DNA from: Archivesica marissinica
Taxonomy: Eukaryota; Mollusca; Bivalvia; Venerida; Vesicomyidae
NCBI GenBank assembly: GCA_014843695.1
Contig: CM026402.1
Coordinates: 15,124,537 to 15,188,536 of the forward strand
Length of the DNA: 64,000 nucleotides
Direction: 5' to 3'
The notes under the pieces are model-generated. The model searched no databases. It had not been told where the DNA came from and saw nothing but the letters and a program-made list of their open reading frames with translations. Below, in pieces: positions 1 through 10,110 of the stretch (the first letter of the stretch is position 1; every line of letters begins with the position of its first letter). Both the position numbers and the translations under genes were made by a program.

Positions 1-1
1 T

Positions 2-751
2 GTTCGACGAGGAGCTACATAACTGTACATTTAGTCCTCCGACACAGATGTATTTATCCTTGCACTCCATCGCTATCATCAAATGTGCGAAAAAGCATAC
101 TTCATCACAGGTAAAATCCTGGTGCGGAAAATCTCACTGAAACCAATAGTGCATGCACTTCGCGATGCAAAGACTGCAGCCTTACCTGGCTTCCATGCAT
201 TTTCTGGAACTGACCAGACTGGACGGTTTTCCGGGAAAGGAAAGCTAACATGTTGGCAAACACTAAGCAGGTGCCCTGTTGAGGTAGTATCCGCGTTTGC
301 TACTCTGGGAACCTGTAACATGCTAACAGTCGACACAGAATCTGCTATTGAGGCATTTGTATGTGAACTTTATGAGCTTCGTACAGATGTAGGTGATCTT
401 AGATGGAGACTATTCTCCAAAAAGCAATTTGAAGCTCAGAAACTGCCACCAACACGAGGAGCTTTGCATTAAGCTACTGGTCGTGCACATGTTCAGGCCA
501 TGATATGGCATCAAGCTCACGTGCCTATTCCACAGCTACCGCCAGAAGCTGGATATGGATGGGAGACAGAGGGGGATCGACTAGTTCCCATCAAAACAAT
601 GGATCCTCCAGCTCCAGAATCCATTACACATTTGGTCAAATGTGGCTGCAAGAAGAATAACTGCCGGTCCAACTGTTCTTGTAGAGCACAGAATCTCAAC
701 TACTCAGAGATGTGTATGTGTGGGGCAGATGAAGACGTGTGTAGTAATTGA
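2..751 (+). pseudogene. Multicopy invertebrate ORF (DTDV / LPGFHAF / Cys-rich tail), C-terminal part, broken
   Basis: One reading frame (codons starting at 2, 5, 8 and so on) carries conserved-looking protein from the left edge to a TGA at 749-751. Visible in order: DTDVFILALHRYHQ (41-82), LPGFHAFSGTDQTGRFSGKG (about 182-240), MIWHQAH (500-520) and a Cys-rich tail with CGCKKNNC and CSCRAQ (about 647-690). From memory, this pattern belongs to a large uncharacterised family repeated in mollusc, cnidarian and hemichordate genomes; its function is unknown to me and its copy number suggests a mobile origin. The frame is interrupted by TAA at 20-22 and TAA at 470-472 while homology-like sequence continues on both sides in the same frame, so these look like nonsense changes, not ends. 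The N-terminal part lies outside the window. No introns are evident. It is most likely a dead copy. Confidence 0.7.
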
Positions 752-1309
752 GATTTATTAACTTTGCATAGCGACCATATCATATAAACGGCAACCATAT
801 TGAAATTCCTAATGCCTGACACAAGGTATTTTAAATATATTGTGATATTTGGAATCATTGACTCTGAAAACATGGGTATGGATACCAAATTTTAATGTTT
901 AGCTCTATTATTAGCTCAGATATGAGACATTGTAAATTTACATGGCGGCCATTTTGTAAAATGGCCGCCAAAACTACAATAATCGCAGAAAAAAATGGCG
1001 ACATGTTTTTTTCACAACTTGAAAATCATTAACATGCATTCATTATAATCACCAACAATTAACATTTAAAATCAACGGGAAACCATTGGCCCCCCTACTA
1101 TTAACTTGAGATGCATTTTGAGATATATTTTCAAAATATTTTTTAAATTCATCTAGACTAACACTATAATCAACATTATTAGATGATTTAGATTTTTTAA
1201 CATACTTCCAAAACTTAGCATAGGACGAAAACCAAATTCTTTGACCAATCAGAATATTTCCTATGCATAATCACGTGACTGATTAATTATATCTAGCCGA
1301 GTAGCGTAT
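752..1309. other. AT-rich non-coding stretch
   Basis: No coding signal is visible. The only structured item is a perfect 13-bp inverted repeat with a 2-base loop at 943-970 (TGGCGGCCATTTT / AAAATGGCCGCCA), a GC-rich island in AT-rich surroundings. Confidence 0.5.
943..970. repeat. Perfect 13-bp hairpin
   Basis: Arms 943-955 and 958-970 are exact reverse complements separated by GT. The ATGGCGGC core resembles a YY1-type site, but that is only a motif resemblance. Confidence 0.7.
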
Positions 1310-1318
1310 AATTCTGCC

Positions 1319-1607
1319 AAACAGACGGATCTGTAGTCAAGTGGTAACACGCTGGACTGGTAATCCAGGGATCGCAGGTTCGATCCTCCGTCTGATCCTA
1401 ATAAAATTAACAGTCTTTCAGATGGGACGCTAAACCGAGGTCTCGTGTCGGTGCTTTACACAGTGCACGTAAAAGAACCAGAGGAGACTCTGGAATGGGT
1501 CTCTGTCTGTATCATTGCACTATCCTCCAACAATCTAAAATTACTAATCTCTTCAGGAGGCGATATGTGCAACCGGTAGCGATGATAAATAAACGTAAAA
1601 CATACAC
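1319..1607 (+). mobile_element. SINE-1, full length, with 9-bp target-site duplication
   Basis: A tRNA-like head (about 1322-1397) has an A-box-like TAGTCAAGTGGTAACACG, an anticodon-type stem CTGGA/TCCAG and a B-box GGTTCGATCC. It is followed by a conserved body (GGGACGCTAAACCGAGGTC, CACGTAAAAGAACC) and the tail CCGGTAGCGATGATAAATAA. The body resembles the central domain of Meta-type SINEs of invertebrates (from memory). The direct repeat AATTCTGCC at 1310-1318 and 1608-1616 is an exact target-site duplication and fixes both ends. Five other copies occur in this window (6542, 10629, 11311, 18868, 31323). Confidence 0.85.
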
Positions 1608-1695
1608 AATTCTGCCCACAACTTTATGGTCACTTCGACGGGCAACATCAACAACACATATATATACAGGTAGACGAGCATACAGCAGCATTGGT

Positions 1696-1941
1696 TTAAC
1701 CATTTCAACCCCACAGGCCTCTAAATAGGCTTATGAAAAGTGTAGATCCAGATGAGCCGGCTCGTGACGAGCCGTCTCATCAGGATCTGCACTTTTTTGC
1801 CAGTAATAATTATTACTATTTTTAGATAAAATTACCCATTTTGATAAATGAACTGGTCCAACGGTAATTTTCTTATTAATTTATTGGTCTGAAAATATCA
1901 TGGACCAGTCCATGTCAGTTACTTGGGGTTGAATGGGTTAA
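1696..1941. mobile_element. TTAA-flanked MITE (piggyBac-like), copy 1
   Basis: Starts with TTAA (1696-1699) and ends with TTAA (1938-1941). Inside are imperfect terminal inverted repeats, CCATTTCAACCCC on the left and the reverse complement of GGGGTTGAATGGG on the right. TTAA target duplication with CC-starting termini is the hallmark of the piggyBac superfamily. A GC-rich near-palindrome lies at about 1750-1791 (GAGCCGGCTCG / CGAGCCGTCTC arms). No coding capacity. Copy 2, closely similar, is at 14507-14748. Confidence 0.75.
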
Positions 1942-1988
1942 ACATTGTACTACCTAGGCTAGCATCAGTCGATATCGGGAGATGGTTG

Positions 1989-2150
1989 ACATGTGCATGC
2001 AAACACGGACATGTGCTTGCAGGTGTACTTGTATACGTACATGTGATAGAATAGACATGTGCTAGCAAGTGCACTTGTAGACACGCGCATGCTAGCAGCT
2101 GTACTGGTAGACACGCTCATGCTAGCAGATGCACTTGGAGACTTGCGAGT
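1989..2150. repeat. Degenerate tandem repeat, unit about 30-35 bp
   Basis: About four diverged units share CATGCTAGCA, GCACTTG and TAGACACGC. An old, decayed minisatellite. Confidence 0.5.
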
Positions 2151-2159
2151 GTTAAAAGA

Positions 2160-2850
2160 CCACTGTTGATTTATGTAGGCTGACGAGTGCGAAACCAGCA
2201 CTAGTTAATGTAAATCACAGCACGCGTGTGTTAGACCTATGCAAGCGCATGTTAAAATAACTCGCACGTACATGCCTGATATATTCCTAACTCCTGTGTC
2301 GTTAATACTTGTGAAATTAACAAGTGTTAACAGTATTCTACTATCCATTGGCTGACAGGTAAAACAAACATGTGCAGGATTCTGTCTTTGCCTGTGCATG
2401 TGTTAAGTTCCATGTGTTGAGCATTTGTCCGCGTTGGGGAGTGATCGCGATATAACAGTCGTGGCCACTCACTAGTAACTGATGTATGCCTGATACATGT
2501 ACATGCAACCGGTTTTCATTTATTTAAGGCGTGTCGATTATTTACACGCGCTGGTTATTTTTACTGTACCATTGTCTTCAGCTACTGGACAACTCCATTT
2601 AATTCACAATCCAGTAAGTGTTACCAGGCTCCCTAGCTTTTGGTAAAACACAGGTCATATAACACCAAATGCCTTACATGGGAAGGACATAGCACCACCA
2701 GCATTGGTCGGTAGATGTTTCCGTTTCGTTTTGTCTATGCGCATGTAAATCATGTACCAGACAGACTCCAATAATTGTTATTGAGACGTAGGCTAAAACG
2801 GCTCCCAGGAGTCGTATGTGTTGGACATCGCTGGCAAGAAACCATACCCA
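2160..2850. other. Unique non-coding stretch
   Basis: No repeat family or convincing coding frame recognised; short open frames here have no family resemblance. Confidence 0.4.
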
Positions 2851-2904
2851 CTAACAAGTGACAACTCGACTAATACCGGCGAAACAACTGCTAACCGTAG
2901 TTAC

Positions 2905-3092
2905 CTCTACAGCTATCTTGCACAGTTCAAACCCTCCCTTCCCGCAAGGTACACGAGCTCCCTCGCATAAGGTGATTCGCCCACAGGTAATCATCTGGAT
3001 AGCAACCCGACAGCCGATCCCTGCTTCATTTACTGCCAGAGGTCGGCAAGAGTCACTACATTGCTTATTCACCACCCGGCAAACTCCAGCAT
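2905..3092 (-). CDS. Candidate internal exon, Cys-rich, unrecognised
   Basis: On the minus strand an open frame translates to Cys-rich, high-complexity protein (VCRVVNKQCSDSCRP, then GCRVAIQMITCGRITLC, then VPCGKGGFELC). It is preceded by CTGTAG (3093-3098, acceptor-like) and followed by GAG then GTAACT (donor-like; intron would begin at 2904). With those borders it is 188 nt, phase 1 in and phase 0 out. GC is visibly higher than in the flanks. The family is not recognised; secreted or extracellular is only suggested by the cysteines. The overlapping plus-strand frame (2858-3160) is less protein-like. No supporting neighbour exon is seen, so it may be chance. Confidence 0.3.
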
Positions 3093-3174
3093 CTACAGTT
3101 GAATTCCAACTAGTGTCCTTCACGAATAATACGTGTATGGTCCCAGGGTATATTATATAGTGGCAAGTGTGCAT

Positions 3175-3800
3175 ACTGAAGTGCCGTTTAGTCTCATGTT
3201 AGTTTGAGTGGGTCGACCAAAGCTTCCCACAGTACATAACATACGCATGTTAAGTGTTTGTTTATAGTTCTTCTCATCCAGCACGTGTTCCCTTGTGCTA
3301 GTACATACTATATTATCAGTTCATATTGTTTTTGCTAATCATTATTGTTAGAGTTGTTTTGTGCTCTGTCCAAATTGAGAATGTTTTCATTTATTTTATA
3401 TATATATATTTCTTCTATTCCTGTGCATAGGTGTTCATACAAACTGCATAGTGTATGAACAAGTAGTACATGTTTGTTCGTAAATATCGGTACAAAAAAA
3501 TAATGTATGAAAGTAATATATCCATATATACAAATACAAAGTAAGACAATTGGGTGGAGCCACAAGTTCTTACAACATTACAGACGGATTGTCCCAAATA
3601 CTATTTAGAAGACACAACATGTTTGTTGCCAAAACCTGTTTTTATATTCTTTGTATTTATGTAAATAATGTATCCATTTGATTTAGTATTAAGTGTGTGT
3701 CTCTTATCCATTCAGAGAAACAGCTGCTAATTAGTTTAATCGTGATCTGATCGGGGCTGATAACTGATTTTTTAAAAACATTTCTTATTACTATTATATT
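3175..3800. other. AT-rich non-coding stretch
   Basis: Nothing recognised; short TA-rich runs near 3400. Confidence 0.4.
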
Positions 3801-3829
3801 TACGTTTATTTATCGTCGCTACCGGTTAA
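3801..3829 (-). mobile_element. Orphan SINE tail (SINE-1 type)
   Basis: Carries TTATTTATCGTCGCTACCGG, the reverse complement of the SINE-1 3' tail, without head or body. Either a severely 5'-truncated SINE or the end of the partner LINE. Confidence 0.55.
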
Positions 3830-4029
3830 TTGCGCATTAGTGCTTTATTTCCATTTCATTATTTCAAAATTTACTGGTATTTAATTTTCAAATTAGCAAC
3901 CATTCCTCGGTTTTAATAGCTAAATATAATAATATATCAGTAGACTGTGATAGTTAGATTATCTGTGATTAGATTAGTCTCTTATAATTCTTTTATAATG
4001 AATGGTGCTGTACTTTGCCACGGTAATTT

Positions 4030-4095
4030 GTTGTGTATATTTTATGTATTGTACAACGATGATACTGAAATAAAGAATAAATTTAAATCTACATA
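4030..4095 (+). other. Possible retroelement 3' end
   Basis: TTGTACAACGATGATACTG followed by AAATAAAGAATAAA resembles the 3' ends of LINEs, with a polyadenylation-like signal. Weak evidence alone. Confidence 0.25.
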
Positions 4096-4286
4096 ACAGC
4101 TATCATATATAAGGACAACAATAATGATGGATGATTTGGGTGCTACTTAAGTTATAATTTACATTACCTTTGAAAAGAAAGTGATGTAAATTAGGCATGT
4201 CATACGGTAAAGTCGTTATGATAATTGTCTTACACAATTATCTATTATCTTAATATGAGATAATGAGTTAAATGGAAACGATATAG

Positions 4287-4317
4287 AGAACAGAACAGAA
4301 CAGAACAGAACAGAACA
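4287..4317. repeat. (ACAGA)n microsatellite
   Basis: About six copies of a pentanucleotide. Its reverse complement (TTCTG)n also ends a LINE-like tail near 12110, so this may be the tail of a minus-strand LINE. Confidence 0.8.
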
Positions 4318-4390
4318 AAGTGTTGAGGGGGTTAGAGAGAGAACTTCGCATATTATATTATATGTTTAGGTGTTGTTCGGTAAACTGCCC

Positions 4391-4440
4391 GTCGCTCAAA
4401 TTGGAAACCGGTAGCGACGTTAAATAAACTTAAAATAAAT
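4391..4440 (+). mobile_element. Orphan SINE tail (SINE-1 type)
   Basis: ACCGGTAGCGACGTTAAATA with A-rich continuation matches the SINE-1 3' end only. Confidence 0.55.
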
Positions 4441-4835
4441 GTTAAAGACTCTCATTTTGTATTGTTACCCCTCCCTTGCTTGATGTGTACATTTATAACA
4501 ACATTCGGAATCATGAAATAAAATATATAACAAAAATTAAAAACCTTCTGAGAAAAAAACAACACATGCACAACAAATATTTAATATAAAAATAGTACAT
4601 ACAAACAAATACCAATAATCACGTGTCCCCAAATTTAGCACTTTAATTACACGCTTCTGTATGTTGTTCAGTCTGTATGATTGTTTAGATAATGTTACCT
4701 GTTAAGGAATGACATTTAGTATTGTGATAATTTACTTTATCATGCATTATTGCTATCTCATAGTTCTTATTTTCAGAACGTTATTCACTATCACTCGATG
4801 ACAACGTAACTCGTAATAATAATACTTTCAAGATT
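4441..4835. other. AT-rich non-coding stretch
   Basis: No feature recognised. Confidence 0.4.
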
Positions 4836-4843
4836 AGTTTCAT

Positions 4844-5080
4844 ACAAATTAATTTTAGCTCGATTGCGAAATAAGTACTTATAACTTATATTAATCACTC
4901 TCGAGACCTCATTCCTGATGGAATGCATCGCCACGAGGGAGAGAGCAGAGGAAACGTGGGATTTAAATGCATTGCCTAAGGGCACAATCGTAACGGTTCC
5001 AGCGGGGCTCGAAACCCCAGACCATTCGCACCTGAAGCGAACGTGCTACCACTGCGCTATCACGACTTCCACTTTCATCA
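4844..5080 (-). mobile_element. SINE-2, near full length, with 8-bp target-site duplication
   Basis: Read on the minus strand: a tRNA-like head (GATAGCGCAGTGGTAGC, B-box-like GTTTCGAGCCCCGC), body (GATTGTGCCCTTAGGCAA; reverse complement of CACGAGGGAGAGAG) and tail CGATTGCG region (ATTAATATAAGTTATAAG). AGTTTCAT at 4836-4843 and 5081-5088 is the likely duplication. Other copies: 5745, 14910, 15251, 26025, 30506. Confidence 0.8.
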
Positions 5081-5088
5081 AGTTTCAT

Positions 5089-5411
5089 TCGGTGAACTAA
5101 ATTCCATCTTTCACTGAAACAAACAAACACCCTATGGATAGTATATCAACCGTCACAGCAACAGCGCATATAGTGAGAATATTCTGAAGCTCACTGCCAT
5201 GGATAATGCTCATAAACACGCAGTATTTGAAGCTTATTTTGAACCCATCTTCTTATCAGTTACATGTATATGCATAATAAATAGCTCGTTTTCTGGATTC
5301 CGCGACATAAATAATACAACATTCACATTACACTGTATCATGTTGTGCTTAGCAAACACATTTGGTTTTCTTTGATATGTAATTTCGCGAAATCAAGTGA
5401 TGAAATATATT
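5089..5411. other. Non-coding stretch
   Basis: No feature recognised. Confidence 0.4.
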
Positions 5412-5604
5412 AGGCTGTTCGATTAGCTCAGTGGTTCGCGCGCTCGTTTCGCACAAATGCAACCCGGGTTCGATCCTCGGACCGAGAAGTATGTGAGATG
5501 GTACGATGGTCGCCAGATCGGACCGCTGGGTATTCTCCTGGTACTCCGGTTTCCTCTGTTATAACTTGCTTCGCAATCGTTGTAAAAAATAAATAAAGTT
5601 TAAA
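5412..5604 (+). mobile_element. SINE-3 copy
   Basis: tRNA-like head GATTAGCTCAGTGGTTCGCG (A box) and GGGTTCGATCCTCGG (B box), body GGTCGCCAGATCGGAC and CTCCGGTTTCC, then tail CTTGCTTCGCAATCGTTG with an A/T-rich end. The anticodon region is degenerate, so this is not a working tRNA. Other copies: 10111, 18058, 19164. Confidence 0.8.
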
Positions 5605-5744
5605 TTAAATTAAAAACAAATTAAATTAAATATACTATGTGATAAAGCACCTTTATAAATTTGTGTATCCTTAATTTATCTAAAAATCACTTGGCCCTCG
5701 CCGCTGCATGTTAAAATTCCACTAGTGATGTCGAATTGTTCATA

Positions 5745-5917
5745 GTTTATACAAATTTATTTTAGCTCGATTGCGAAACAAGTTATTTCAACTTATATTA
5801 ATCACTCTCGAGACCTCATTCCTGATAGAATCCATCGCCACGAGGGAGAGAAGAGGCAACGTGGAATTGATATGCCTTGCCTAAGGGCACAATCGTAACG
5901 GCTCCAGCGGGACTCGA
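5745..5917 (-). mobile_element. SINE-2, head-truncated, fused to SINE-4
   Basis: Tail and body of SINE-2 in reverse (GCTCGATTGCGAAACAAG to GGCTCCAGCGGGACTCGAA). It stops inside the B-box region at about 5917, where a different element begins in the opposite orientation without spacer. Confidence 0.75.
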
Positions 5918-6072
5918 ATTGTTTCATGTGAGGAAGCTTTGCAGCTGGCTTGCGGTAGGTCGCTGGTTGTACCCGGGTGCCTGAAGTACTGCATACGGGG
6001 CATTCCCCCACCAGTAAGTGCTGGAGAGTCGTCATATAATCTAAGCTGGTGCGACTTTAAACTCCAAAATAA
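5918..6072 (+). mobile_element. SINE-4, 5'-truncated
   Basis: Begins in the body (TTGTTTCATGTGAGGAAGC), continues GTACCCGGGTGCC and GGAGAGTCGTCATATAATC, and ends GGTGCGACTTTAAACTCC plus AAATAAATAAAT. From memory this is a widespread mollusc SINE with a class-II tRNA-type head; the head is missing here. A second copy is at 37219-37443. Confidence 0.7.
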
Positions 6073-6327
6073 ATAAATAATTACAGGGGAATAACATTAG
6101 TGAGCTGCTTATCTAAATTGTTTATTTCAGTTTTAAATAAAAGAATTGTTAAATTTTGTGAAACAAATAATGTAATATCTGATGCACAGTTTGGGTTCAG
6201 AAAAGGGTGTTCAACGGTTGATGCGTTGTTTATTTTAACCAATATTGTTCAAAACTACTTGTTTAATAACGCACAAACAGGTATTTGCATAGTTAGGGTG
6301 ACTTATAACCCACAGCACAGACTTTAA
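6073..6327 (+). pseudogene. LINE reverse transcriptase fragment
   Basis: The frame from 6079 reads NYRGITLVSCLSKLF, then VISDAQFGFRKGCSTVDAL (about 6169-6225). This is the N-terminal part of a non-LTR retrotransposon reverse transcriptase: NYRGITL and the QFGFRKG.ST block are classic. The catalytic YxDD region is absent. Similarity fades after QNYLFNN (about 6265) and the frame ends at a TAA near 6327. It starts within a few bases of the SINE-4 A-rich tail. A dead 80-residue scrap; CR1/jockey-like ancestry is a guess. Confidence 0.75.
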
Positions 6328-6349
6328 CACCGCATATATCAGTAACAAC

Positions 6350-6410
6350 TAGGGTTGCGATATAGCCCAAAATGGTGCTGATGCAGGCGTAAAACAAACA
6401 ATATGAACAA
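6350..6410 (+). mobile_element. SINE-5 3' fragment
   Basis: GCGATATAGCCCAAAATGG and GGCGTAAAACAAAC match the end of the repeat seen intact at 18540-18705. Confidence 0.5.
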
Positions 6411-6541
6411 ACAAACATATGAACGTTCACATAAACTATTCATTATTTATTGGAATCTTGTGTTTATAATGCTCGCCTTATAATACCATTCGAGGTGTCG
6501 ATAGTTACCTTAATGACAAGTTGATGAAAACGGGAGTAGGT

Positions 6542-6832
6542 GTGTGTTTTACGTTTATTTATCGTCGCTACCGGTTGCCCATATGAGCGACGCCTCCTGA
6601 AGAGATTAGTCATTTTATATTTTTGGAGGATAGTGCAATGATACAGACAGAGACCCATATCAGAGTCACATATGGTTCTTTTACGTGCACGGTGCACAGC
6701 AACGACACCAGAACTCGGTTTAAAGTCCCATCTGAAAGACTTAATTTTATTAGGGTCAGACGGGGGGGGGGGTCGAACCTGCGATCCCTGGATTACCAGT
6801 CCGCGTGTTACCACTCGACTACAGATCCATCT
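6542..6832 (-). mobile_element. SINE-1, full length
   Basis: Tail TTTATTTATCGTCGCTACCG at the left, core near 6670-6740, tRNA-like head at the right (reverse of GGATTACCAGTCC). A run of ten G at 6762-6771 interrupts the head/body junction. GTAGGT at 6536-6541 and 6833-6838 is a possible short target duplication. Confidence 0.8.
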
Positions 6833-6838
6833 GTAGGT

Positions 6839-8468
6839 TTAGATTGAGGAAGTGTATATATATGACCATATAAATGACGCTATGATACTATCACATCATT
6901 AAAATACCCATATGCAACAAATATAATCAGTAAACACTGCTAATGAAAATGAAATAAAGATGTTAACATTACCACCAACAATTAATTGAGTCGACAAATC
7001 ACCGACAATGCTCATTTAGGATTATTGGAAAAGAATATTTTTATTTTTATTTCCGCTCTGTGGATATCAATTTACGGCTTAGTTTCTGAAGCAATATTGT
7101 CTCTAGACAATCTGTAGCCAATAACGGCCTCTGCTTTCGCTTCCCACCACCGTTTAAAGGCATTGTTGATAATAAACTATTCCATTATTATATAGTTCAG
7201 CCATAGGTCTACGGTTCATATTTCCACGGTTGGATAAAACATACGATGTTCCCGCAACATTGTCACATGACTGTTTGAGTTGCGTCGGCGCCTCACAATG
7301 TATACTATTGTATCATTAAATGAGAGTGTTGTATTTTGTATGTTTATGCGTATTTAGAGCAGCGCCATCACGTGGGATATTTGTACAGAATGGACATATA
7401 TATACATTATTATTTCATGATATGATTGAATCGGAGAAACGCTCTATCTTGAGGACTCTATAAGACATAAGATGCCAACGAACGTTCATTTATAGAAAGT
7501 TTGGATTTTAGTTTGCTAACATGCTACGGTGATAACATACATTAACATGTATACACAGGACACGCGCCAATATACATTACGTAAGTGAATAAACTCATAT
7601 TACTGTCGTATTATATGTTGTATTGCCATACACATATACACATATGTGCGCTCGCTTTTCATAATAGAATACATGATATCAATATATTATTATATATGTC
7701 TTCAAGATTGACCTTCTGAAATAAGTTGCCTCGTTAAATAAATTAAGTCTTTATTATTTTATTTTTTATATAATTAAGCTATGCCAACTTACATATTTAC
7801 ATATTACATCAATATATTATGTAACTTTGTAAAATAGAAACATGCATATGCAACCACTATATTGTACACATCGACTACATTGTAGGTATATTACGAACGA
7901 GATGTTGTTTGAAGCCCACGCGCTAGTTGTTAGATGTTAGAAACTACATTATGTGTGTCTGTGTGTTTCGAGTTTATACAGGTCTGCCACCTCAAAGGCT
8001 GTAGATGATTGATCAACGGTCGCCCACCCGTTGAGGCTGGATTCAAAATTAAAGATGTTGTTTTAAAAAGATGCACTAACATAGTATATACTGAGACCAT
8101 AAAAAATGTGCACTTTTAGATTGAATGTTACTTAGAAAATAATCATTCACACATTGCACTAATTTACCCAATATTCTCACATTTTGATATCAAAAGTGCC
8201 TACATGCTTTTCTAAAAGGATATAAATGTATCATATAACGCAAATACACAGTTTCTTTTTGGTGTCAGAATAGAAGTGTGTAAGACTGTATTAGTACGTG
8301 TCTTTATCATGGACCTACAACAGGGTACGTTCTAAATAACAGGTTATATCCATCTTTACAGTCTATACGACTAGTTGGGACTATGTACATACTACAATTG
8401 TGTTTACTATAAATATGAACGTAGCGTATCCGAAGTACGTAGCGTCATTGTCTTAATGCATAACGTAA
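6839..8468. other. 1.6 kb AT-rich non-coding stretch
   Basis: No coding frame, SINE or array recognised; simple TA-rich tracts around 7680-7780. It may be intronic or intergenic. Confidence 0.45.
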
Positions 8469-9974
8469 CACGTTGCACGTGCGTGCCATACACACCACTG
8501 TCATACAAGCATAAACACATTGCACGTGCGTGCCATACAAACATAAGCACATTGCACGTGCGTGTCATACACACCACTGTCATACAAACATAAGCACATT
8601 GCACGTGCATGTCATACACACCACTGTCATACAAACATAAACACATTGCACGTGCGTGCCATACACACCACTGTCATACAAGCATAAACACATTGCACGT
8701 GCGTGCCATACAAACATAAGCACATTGCACGTGCGTGTCATACACACCACTGTCATACAAACATAAGCACATTGCACGTGCGTGTCATACACACCACTGT
8801 CATACAAACATAAACACATTGCACGTGCGTTTCATACACACCTCTGTCATACAAACATAAACACATTGCACGTGGGTTTCATACACACCACTGTCATACA
8901 AACATAAACACATTGCACGTGCGTGCCATACAAACATAAGCACATTGCACGTGCGTGTCATACATACCACTGTCATACAAACATAAGCACATTGCACGTG
9001 CGTGTCATACACACAACTGTCATACAAACATAAACACATTGCACGTGCGTGCCATACAAACATAAGCACATTGCACGTGCGTGTCATACATACCACTGCC
9101 ATACAAACATAAGCACATTGCACGTGCGTTTCATACACACAACTGTCATACAAACATAAACACATTGCACGTGCGTTTCATACACACAACTGTCATACAA
9201 ACATAAACACATTGCACGTGCGTTTCATACACACAACTGTCATACAAACATAAACACATTGCACGTGCGTTTCATACACACCACTGTCATACAAACATAA
9301 ACACATTGCACGTGCGTTTCACACACACCATTGTCATACAAACATAAACACATTGCACGTGCGTGTCATACACACCACTGTCATACAAACATAAGCACAT
9401 TGCACGTGCGTTTCATACACACCACTGTCATACAAACATAAACACATTGCACGTGCGTTTCATACACACAACTGTCATACAAACATAAACACATTGCACG
9501 TGCGTTTCATACACACAACTGTCATACAAACATAAACACATTGCACGTGCGTTTCATACACACCACTGTCATACAAACATAAACATTTGCACGTGCGTTT
9601 CACACACACACCACTGTCATACAAACATACACACATTGCATGTGCGTTTCATACACACCACTGTCATACAAACATAAACATATTGCACGTGCGTTTCACA
9701 CACACACCACTGTCATACAAACATACACACAGTGCATGTGCGTTTCATACACACCACTGTCATACAAACATACACACAGTGCATGTGCGTTTCATACACA
9801 CCATTGTCATACAAACATACACACAGTGCATGTGCGTTTCATACACACCACTGTCATACAAACATACACACAGTGCATGTGCGTTTCATACACACCACTG
9901 TCATACAAACATACACACAGTGCACGTGCGTTTCATACACACCACTGTCATACAAACATAAACATACAAACATA
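8469..9974. repeat. 47-bp minisatellite, about 32 units
   Basis: Unit runs CACATTGCACGTGCGTTTCA, TACACACAACTGTCATACAA, ACATAAA. Some units are 32 bp through loss of one 15-bp block. Most contain CACGTG followed by CGTG; near 9620-9930 this is mostly CATGTG and the spacer changes from ACATTG to ACAGTG, so variants are zoned along the array. Open frames here on both strands (up to 146 codons) follow the periodicity and are not genes. Confidence 0.95.
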
Positions 9975-9984
9975 ATTATTACTG

Positions 9985-10110
9985 TAATGCACACCCGGCG
10001 AGTGCAAATGACGCTGATGGTCACGGACTCAAGCCCCACTCTGGCCGTGTCTCATTTATATGAACAAGTTGGCAGTTTCTTACGAAGTTGGTGCACCAAG
10101 TACTGGTTAA
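9985..10110 (+). mobile_element. SINE-5, left half, split by a SINE-3 insertion
   Basis: GGTCACGGACTCAAGCCCC (B-box-like), GGCCGTGTCTCATTTATATG, GGCAGTTTCTTACGAAG and AAGTACTGGTTAA. The element resumes at 10343 after the SINE-3 copy. The uninterrupted arrangement is visible at 18545-18650. Confidence 0.65.

Noticed and set aside
1322..1397. tRNA gene with a GGT-type anticodon loop
   Set aside because: Only the A/B boxes and anticodon stem are tRNA-like; acceptor and T stems do not pair well, and the sequence is joined to a SINE body repeated in the window.
2858..3160. 100-codon plus-strand frame
   Set aside because: Overlaps the more protein-like minus-strand candidate exon; no domain features.
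5412..5490. tRNA gene
   Set aside because: Head of a SINE-3 copy; the anticodon arm is degenerate.
5802..6035. 77-codon minus-strand frame
   Set aside because: It lies across the SINE-2/SINE-4 junction and has no protein family resemblance.
8469..9974. CRISPR array
   Set aside because: Repeats are contiguous with no unique spacers, no cas genes, and the DNA is eukaryotic.
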